Shown: one piece after another, positions 5,680 through 9,288 of the stretch | How the letters are laid out: every line of letters begins with the position of its first letter | How positions within the stretch are numbered: position 1 is the first letter of the stretch | DNA from: 70-18 sp041691815 | GTDB taxonomy: Bacteria > Pseudomonadota > Alphaproteobacteria > Acetobacterales > Acetobacteraceae | Length of the DNA stretch: 9,288 nt | Reading direction: 5' to 3' | Assembly (NCBI GenBank): GCA_041691815.1 | Contig: JBEPTZ010000155.1 | Span: 1-9,288, forward strand | The notes under the pieces: model-generated | What the model saw: only the letters and a program-made list of their open reading frames with translations | What the model was told of the DNA's origin: nothing | The model's database searches: none | Position numbers and translations under genes: made by a program

Positions 5680-6858
5680 ATGGCCGAAACCGCGGATGTC
5701 GTCGTCATCGGGCTGGGGGCGGTGGGCAGCGCCACGCTGCATCGCCTGGCGCTGGGCGGCGCCAGCGTGGTCGGCATCGATCGCTTCCATCCGCCGCATG
5801 ATCGCGGCTCCAGCCACGGCGAAAGCCGCATCACCCGGCTGGCGGTCGGCGAGGGCGAGAGCTACGCGCCGCTGGTCCGCCGCTCGCACGCCATCTGGCG
5901 CGAGCTGGAGGCACAGACCGGCGAGACGCTGATGCTGCAAACCGGCGGCCTGGTGATGGGCGTGCGCGGCGGCAGCGCGCAGCACCACGGCAAGGACGAT
6001 TTCGTCGGCCGCACCATCGCGGTGGCGCGCGCCAACGCCATCGCCCACGAGGTGCTGGACGCCGCCGCGATCGCCGCGCGGTTCCCGCAATTCGCGTTGC
6101 GCGGCAATGAATGGGGCCTCTACGAGCCGACCGCCGGGATGCTGTTCCCCGAGCGTTGCGTCGCCGCCCAGTTGCGGCTGGCCGAGGCGAACGGCGCCCG
6201 GCTGCATCTGGGCGAGACGGTGCGGCAACTGCGGGCGCGGGCCGGCGGGGTGGAGGTGGCGACCGACCGGCGGGTGGTGCATGCCGGCCGGGCGGTATTG
6301 GCTGCCGGCCCCTGGGTCGCCGGCCTGGCTGGCCGGCCGCTGGCGTCGTTGACCCGCGTCTATCGGCAGAGCCTGCACTGGTTCGCCGCCACGACGCCGG
6401 AAGCCTACGCGCCCGGCCGCTTCCCGGTGTTCATCTGGATGCACGGCACCGGCGAGGAGGACTACATGTACGGCTTTCCGGCGCTGCCCGGCGCCGATGC
6501 GGTGAAACTCGCCAGCGAGCGCTATGCCGCCACGGTAGACCCGGACCTGGTTGATCGCGAGGTGACGCCGGCCGAATCGGCGGAGTTCTTCGCCCGCCAC
6601 GTCGCCGGCCGACTGCCCGGCGTCAGCAGCCGGCGGGTGCGGGCGGCAGCCTGCCTCTACACCGTCACCCCGGACAGTGGTTTCATCATCGATGCGCTGC
6701 CGGACAATCCGGACGTGCTGGTCGCCTCGGCCTGCTCGGGCCACGGCTTCAAGCACTCGGCGGCGCTGGGCGAGCTGCTGGCCGCCCGCGCACGCGGCGC
6801 CGCCGGCCCGCTGGCCGGCCCGTTCAGCCTCGGCCGTTATCAAGGAGTTGGCCAATGA
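5680..6858 (+). CDS. FAD-dependent amine oxidase, monomeric sarcosine oxidase / N-methyl-L-tryptophan oxidase family
   Basis: Cytoplasmic flavoprotein, 392 aa, the family's usual size. It should oxidise a secondary (N-methyl) amino acid with oxygen, giving the demethylated or imine product, formaldehyde where a methyl group is lost, and hydrogen peroxide. Seen: N-terminal Rossmann dinucleotide motif GLGAVG (11-16) after VVVI, then the acidic residue of VGIDR; the family block SSHGESRITR (44-53), which matches the active-site His/Arg loop; Lys276, at the place of the oxygen-activating Lys of sarcosine oxidase; Cys325 in ACLYTVTPDSGFIID, at the place of the covalent flavin Cys; and SGHGFK (353-358). 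The start is supported by AGGGAG 10 nt upstream. It is divergent from the LysR gene, its likely regulator. Exact substrate (sarcosine, N-methyltryptophan, pipecolate or another) is not determinable. No partner subunit genes are present, so it fits the monomeric type. Confidence 0.93.
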   Translation: MAETADVVVIGLGAVGSATLHRLALGGASVVGIDRFHPPHDRGSSHGESRITRLAVGEGESYAPLVRRSHAIWRELEAQTGETLMLQTGGLVMGVRGGSAQHHGKDDFVGRTIAVARANAIAHEVLDAAAIAARFPQFALRGNEWGLYEPTAGMLFPERCVAAQLRLAEANGARLHLGETVRQLRARAGGVEVATDRRVVHAGRAVLAAGPWVAGLAGRPLASLTRVYRQSLHWFAATTPEAYAPGRFPVFIWMHGTGEEDYMYGFPALPGADAVKLASERYAATVDPDLVDREVTPAESAEFFARHVAGRLPGVSSRRVRAAACLYTVTPDSGFIIDALPDNPDVLVASACSGHGFKHSAALGELLAARARGAAGPLAGPFSLGRYQGVGQ

Positions 6859-7049
6859 GCCCTGCCGTCACCCGACCGGCGCGGGGCGGAAATCCGCCGC
6901 AACGCCCGGCATGGCCTGATCGCCGGCAGCTTCCGCGCTGCCGGCGCGGCGGCACCGATGCGGGTGACGAAAACTGCAACATGCTGACGCCGGGCGATGC
7001 GGCGCCGGCCCTGCGTGGTCGGGCAGCTGCGGGGCGCAACCGGGGCCAC

Positions 7050-7085
7050 GCCGGCCGTCAAGGGGTCAATAACCCCCCGGCTGGC
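7050..7085. terminator. Two-part GC-rich hairpin
   Basis: GCCGGCCG (7050-7057) pairs with CGGCTGGC (7078-7085) with one G-U pair. Inside it GGGGT (7062-7066) pairs with ACCCC (7072-7076) around loop CAATA. No T run follows, so it is at best an imperfect terminator for the oxidase transcript; it could be another RNA structure. Confidence 0.3.
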
Positions 7086-7098
7086 ATCACATCGTGTA

Positions 7099-7137
7099 TT
7101 GCGATGAGTTGCGAAACATTTCTATGCTGGATAATTC
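7099..7137 (+). promoter_or_regulatory. Promoter-like segment with tandem TTGCGA boxes
   Basis: TTGCGA occurs twice, at 7099-7104 and 7109-7114, exactly 10 bp apart. Downstream are TATGCT (7123-7128; 18 nt from the first box) and GATAAT (7130-7135; 15 nt from the second). The segment is A/T-richer than its surroundings and lies about 50 bp before the small protein gene. Probable promoter for 7186-9288; which hexamer pair is used is unclear, and the repeats may instead be an activator site. Confidence 0.4.
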
Positions 7138-7185
7138 TCGGTGCCGTGCGCCTCCGCGCGACCATGCCGAACGAAAGGGCTGTCG

Positions 7186-7509
7186 ATGCCGTCCGCCGAC
7201 GTCTCGTCGCAACAGCCCGTCGCGAACCGGGCCCGCTCGCGCGCCGCTGACACCGGCGCCACGCCGGCCGTCCCAGCCGGTCGGCCGGCGGCCAGCGCGC
7301 CGGGCGACGCCATCGGCCGGTTCCGCCATGGCGTCCGCTTCGCCGGGCAGCATGGCGGCAAGCTGATCGTGGCGATGTCGGGCCTGACCCTCCCGCCGCT
7401 GCGCGCCGCCGAAGCCGTCATCCGCGCCCTCGACCGGGTGCCGGGCATGGCGGCGATCGCAATTTCACCGCACCGCCAACCTGCCAGCATTGAGGTTTCC
7501 GGACCATGA
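7186..7509 (+). CDS. Small protein of unknown function upstream of the repeat protein
   Basis: 107 aa; I do not recognise a family. Residues 1 to about 43 are Ala/Pro/Arg-rich and probably disordered. A more globular part follows, about 44-91, with a basic patch (GRFRHGVRF), a short hydrophobic strand-like run (KLIVAMSGL) and a helix-like stretch (LRAAEAVIRALDRV). No signal peptide or membrane segment is evident. The start is supported by AAAGGG 6 nt upstream. GC3 is high through most of the frame but falls in the last 17 or so codons, so the C-terminal tail is weakly supported and a frameshift there is possible. Its TGA overlaps the ATG of the repeat-protein gene (ATGA at 7506-7509), implying translational coupling and a joint role, for example as an accessory or targeting partner (inference only). 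Confidence 0.5.
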   Translation: MPSADVSSQQPVANRARSRAADTGATPAVPAGRPAASAPGDAIGRFRHGVRFAGQHGGKLIVAMSGLTLPPLRAAEAVIRALDRVPGMAAIAISPHRQPASIEVSGP

Positions 7510-9288
7510 GCGTCATCAAAGTCAGCGCCGGCGTCATCAGCACCGGCCTGGTGGCCAGCGGTGCCGGTGCCGAAATCGACGTCTATGCCGGCGGCACGAC
7601 CCTCGCCTCGCACCTCCTCAGCAGTGGCTTCGAGGCCGTGGTCGACTCCGGGGCGCTGGCGGTGGGCACGGTGATCAGCAATGCCGGCAGCCAGTTTGTC
7701 TATGACGGCGTCGCCAGCGGCACCGTGGTGAGCAGCGGCGGCAGCGAGAAAGTGCTGACCAGCGGCACCACGATCGGCACGGTGCTGCGCAACGGCGGCG
7801 CCGCCAGCGCGTTCAATGGCGGCAGCGCCATCAACACGGTGGTCAGCGCCGGCGGCGTCCAGCAGGTGCTGCATGGCGGGCTCGCCATCGCCACGGTGGT
7901 CAGCAGCGGCGGCTTCGATGCGGTGTCCTCGGGCGGCATCGCCAGCGCAACGCAGGTGCTCAGCGGCGGCACCGAATATGTCTCATCGGGCGGCACCGCC
8001 TTCGGCACGCTGCTGTACGCCGGCGGCTCGCAGGTCATCCGCGTGGGCGGCTCCGCGAGCGGCACGATTGTGACGTTCGAGGCGACAATGTTCGTGTCGT
8101 CAGGCATCACCCTGGCGGCGGCGGCAGTGGCGAGCGGCGCCTTTGTCGAGGTATTGTCCAGTGGCACGGCAAGCGGCAGCGTGGTCAATAGCGGCGGCAC
8201 TCAGGTCGTGTTCAAGGGCGGCGCCGCCAGCGGCACGGTGCTCAGCGGTGGTGATGAACGCGTCTCCTCGGGCGGCGTCTCGGTCGCAGCCCAGGTGCGA
8301 AGCGGCGGCAGCGAGGACGCATTCTCAGGCGGGACCATCGTCGGCGCCACGGTGAGCAGCGGCGGCGCCGCGCATTTCTTTTCTGGCGCGACCGGCCTGT
8401 CGCTGGAATTGGTCAGCGGCGGCTCCGCGAACGTGTTCGGCTCGGCTACGGCGAATACCACGGTGGTGTCTGCCGGCGGCACCGCGTTCGCGTTTTCCGG
8501 GGGCACGCTCAACACCACCATACTGAGCGGCGGCAGCGACGTGGTCTCGTCCGGCGGCAACGCGGTCGGCACGCTGGTGAGTTCCGGCGGCACCGAGTCG
8601 GTGATGTTCGGCGGCATCGCCAAGGTTGCCCTGATCTTCAGCCAGGGCGCGCAGATCGTCGCCTCGGGCGGGGCGGCCAGCAACACCATCGTCAGCGGCG
8701 AAGGCGCGCAGCAGAGCATCCAGTCCGGCGGTGTCGCCACCGGCACGGCGGTGGCGAATGGCGCAGCCGTGGTCAGTTCCGGTGGCGCAATCAGCGGCGC
8801 CAATGTCACCGGCACCGGGATTCTCCAGATATTGGCCGGCGGGGTGGCCAGTGGCACGGTGGTTTCCGGCGGCGGCACCGAGGAGGTCGCGGGCATCGCC
8901 ATCGGCACGGCGATCCTGACCAGCGGCACCCAGATCGTCAGTTCCGGCGGCGTCGCCAGCGCCGCCGTGGTCAGCAGCGGAGGCAACCAGTACGTGAGCG
9001 CCGGCGGGCTGGCCAGCGGCACCGTGCTGCATGCGGTTGGCGATCAGACCGTCTTTTCCGGTGGCCAGGCGAGCGCCACCGTGGTGAGCGCCGGCGGTCT
9101 CGCCGTGGTGTCGTCCGGCGGCGTCGCCAGCCACTCGGTGCTGCGCGACGGCGGCGTCGAGATCGGCGCCGACGGCGGCACCACCAGCGGCACCACCGTC
9201 AGCAGCGGCAGCGTCGAGGGCGTGCAATCCGGCGGCGTCGCCGACGGCGCGGGGGGGAGGCGCGGCGGCAAGGTGTGGGGGGGGCCCC
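7506..9288 (+). CDS. AIDA-type repeat protein (autotransporter strand-loop-strand repeats), 3' end outside window
   Basis: A continuous frame of 594 codons that runs off the right edge; no stop codon, no frameshift and no Cys found. From about residue 20 to the edge it is a tandem array of about 30 units of roughly 19 residues, each reading approximately xVxSGGxASGTxVxSGGxx. This is the AIDA / autotransporter passenger strand-loop-strand repeat, which folds as a beta-helix; in AIDA-I and TibA such repeats are exported to the cell surface and O-heptosylated on Ser. The protein begins MSVIKVSAGVISTGLV, with no Sec signal peptide, so this is not a classical autotransporter N-terminus. Secretion by a type I system, or a C-terminal Hint-like or other domain beyond the window, is possible. 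The start is supported by GAGG 10 nt upstream and the ATGA overlap with the small gene. Probable role: large extracellular adhesin or matrix protein. The last 13 or so codons are unreliable (see 9249-9288). Confidence 0.85.
   Translation, partial: MSVIKVSAGVISTGLVASGAGAEIDVYAGGTTLASHLLSSGFEAVVDSGALAVGTVISNAGSQFVYDGVASGTVVSSGGSEKVLTSGTTIGTVLRNGGAASAFNGGSAINTVVSAGGVQQVLHGGLAIATVVSSGGFDAVSSGGIASATQVLSGGTEYVSSGGTAFGTLLYAGGSQVIRVGGSASGTIVTFEATMFVSSGITLAAAAVASGAFVEVLSSGTASGSVVNSGGTQVVFKGGAASGTVLSGGDERVSSGGVSVAAQVRSGGSEDAFSGGTIVGATVSSGGAAHFFSGATGLSLELVSGGSANVFGSATANTTVVSAGGTAFAFSGGTLNTTILSGGSDVVSSGGNAVGTLVSSGGTESVMFGGIAKVALIFSQGAQIVASGGAASNTIVSGEGAQQSIQSGGVATGTAVANGAAVVSSGGAISGANVTGTGILQILAGGVASGTVVSGGGTEEVAGIAIGTAILTSGTQIVSSGGVASAAVVSSGGNQYVSAGGLASGTVLHAVGDQTVFSGGQASATVVSAGGLAVVSSGGVASHSVLRDGGVEIGADGGTTSGTTVSSGSVEGVQSGGVADGAGGRRGGKVWGGP
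7566..9248 (+). repeat. Tandem array of diverged 57-bp coding repeats
   Basis: About 30 units, mostly 57 bp (19 codons) with occasional 54- or 60-bp units. They share GGCGGC codon pairs for Gly-Gly and recurring GCCAGCGGCAC for ASGT. Units are diverged at the DNA level, which points to old duplication under protein-level constraint rather than recent slippage. The array continues past the window, and may be why the contig ends here. Confidence 0.85.
9249..9288. other. G-run-rich, probably low-quality contig end
   Basis: Seven Gs at 9251-9257 and eight at 9277-9284, then CCCC. The preceding repeat pattern is recognisable up to SGGVADGA but then breaks into GGRRGG and WGGP, where the array would be expected to continue with residues such as T-V-x-x-G-G. 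This looks like base-calling or consensus error rather than biology. Confidence 0.6.

Larger units (their letters stand above)
6859..7185. other. Intergenic stretch without a convincing gene
   Basis: Between the oxidase and the small protein gene I see no convincing coding sequence. The plus frame starting at 6855 (overlapping the oxidase stop by ATGA) is Arg/Pro-rich with poor third-position bias. The frame in line with the oxidase after its TGA stays open for 42 codons to a TGA at 6985 with good GC3, but has no start and no recognised motif. The stretch also contains the hairpin at 7050-7085 and the A/T-richer promoter-like segment at 7090-7140. Confidence 0.5.

Noticed and set aside
5587..6855. 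422-codon minus-strand open frame over the oxidase
   Set aside because: Antisense shadow in high-GC DNA; the plus strand has the FAD motif, flavin Cys and a ribosome binding site.
6855..7250. 131-codon plus-strand frame overlapping the oxidase stop by ATGA
   Set aside because: Despite the attractive overlap, third-position bias is poor, composition is Arg/Pro-rich, and it runs through the hairpin, the promoter segment and into the small gene in another frame.
7506..9248. CRISPR array or non-coding tandem repeat
   Set aside because: The 57-bp periodicity is codon-phased and diverged, with no constant repeat and variable spacer pattern.
7122..9271. Several minus-strand open frames across the repeat array
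   Set aside because: They mirror the plus-strand repeats (Pro/Thr/Leu-rich repeats in one frame, His/Ala/Gly-rich in another); the plus frame matches the AIDA repeat pattern and has a start with a ribosome binding site.
1..9288. tRNA, rRNA, insertion sequence, attachment site or phage genes
   Set aside because: No tRNA-like cloverleaf, transposase motif, terminal inverted repeats with target duplication, or phage protein was seen on either strand.

Overview
High-GC window with long GC3-rich genes, most like an alphaproteobacterium and plausibly Acetobacteraceae. This rests on base composition, gene content, A/T-rich hairpins in a GC-rich background, and a signal-less AIDA-repeat protein. No RNA gene or taxonomic marker is present, so the assignment is an inference.

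Layout, left to right. Positions 1 to about 330 hold, on the minus strand, an internal piece of an HEXXH metallopeptidase-like protein. It has no visible start, and its codon use differs from everything after it. Around 300-350, next to a run of eight Gs, the sequence changes into a LacI-family regulator (+, start near 340). Convergent with that regulator is a minus-strand sugar-type ABC operon: ATPase (3473-4297), permease (2448-3476) and periplasmic binding protein (1450-2409). The two convergent units are separated by three consecutive A/T-rich hairpins at 1327-1438. A perfect 14-bp palindrome with a central CG (4322-4335) sits 25 bp upstream of the ATPase start and just downstream of a possible promoter. 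It is the expected kind of operator for the LacI protein, so regulator, operator and transporter probably form one sugar-uptake module.

Upstream of the transporter on the same strand is a LysR regulator (4473-5483). It is divergent from a FAD-dependent amine oxidase of the monomeric sarcosine oxidase / N-methyltryptophan oxidase family (5680-6858). The shared intergenic region has an A/T-rich island with a good plus-strand promoter and a TTGA/TCAA dyad over the -10. This is a typical LysR/target arrangement.

From 6859 to 7185 there is no convincing gene, but there is a strong hairpin, tandem TTGCGA boxes and a promoter-like segment. A 107-aa protein of unknown function (7186-7509) follows. 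It overlaps by 4 bp (ATGA) the start of a very repetitive protein (7506 to the window end): about 30 units of roughly 19 residues of the AIDA / autotransporter strand-loop-strand type, with no signal peptide. The gene runs off the right edge, and the last 40 bases are dominated by G runs and look like low-quality contig-end sequence. The left-edge chimera signal and the right-edge G runs both suggest that the window ends are less reliable than its middle.
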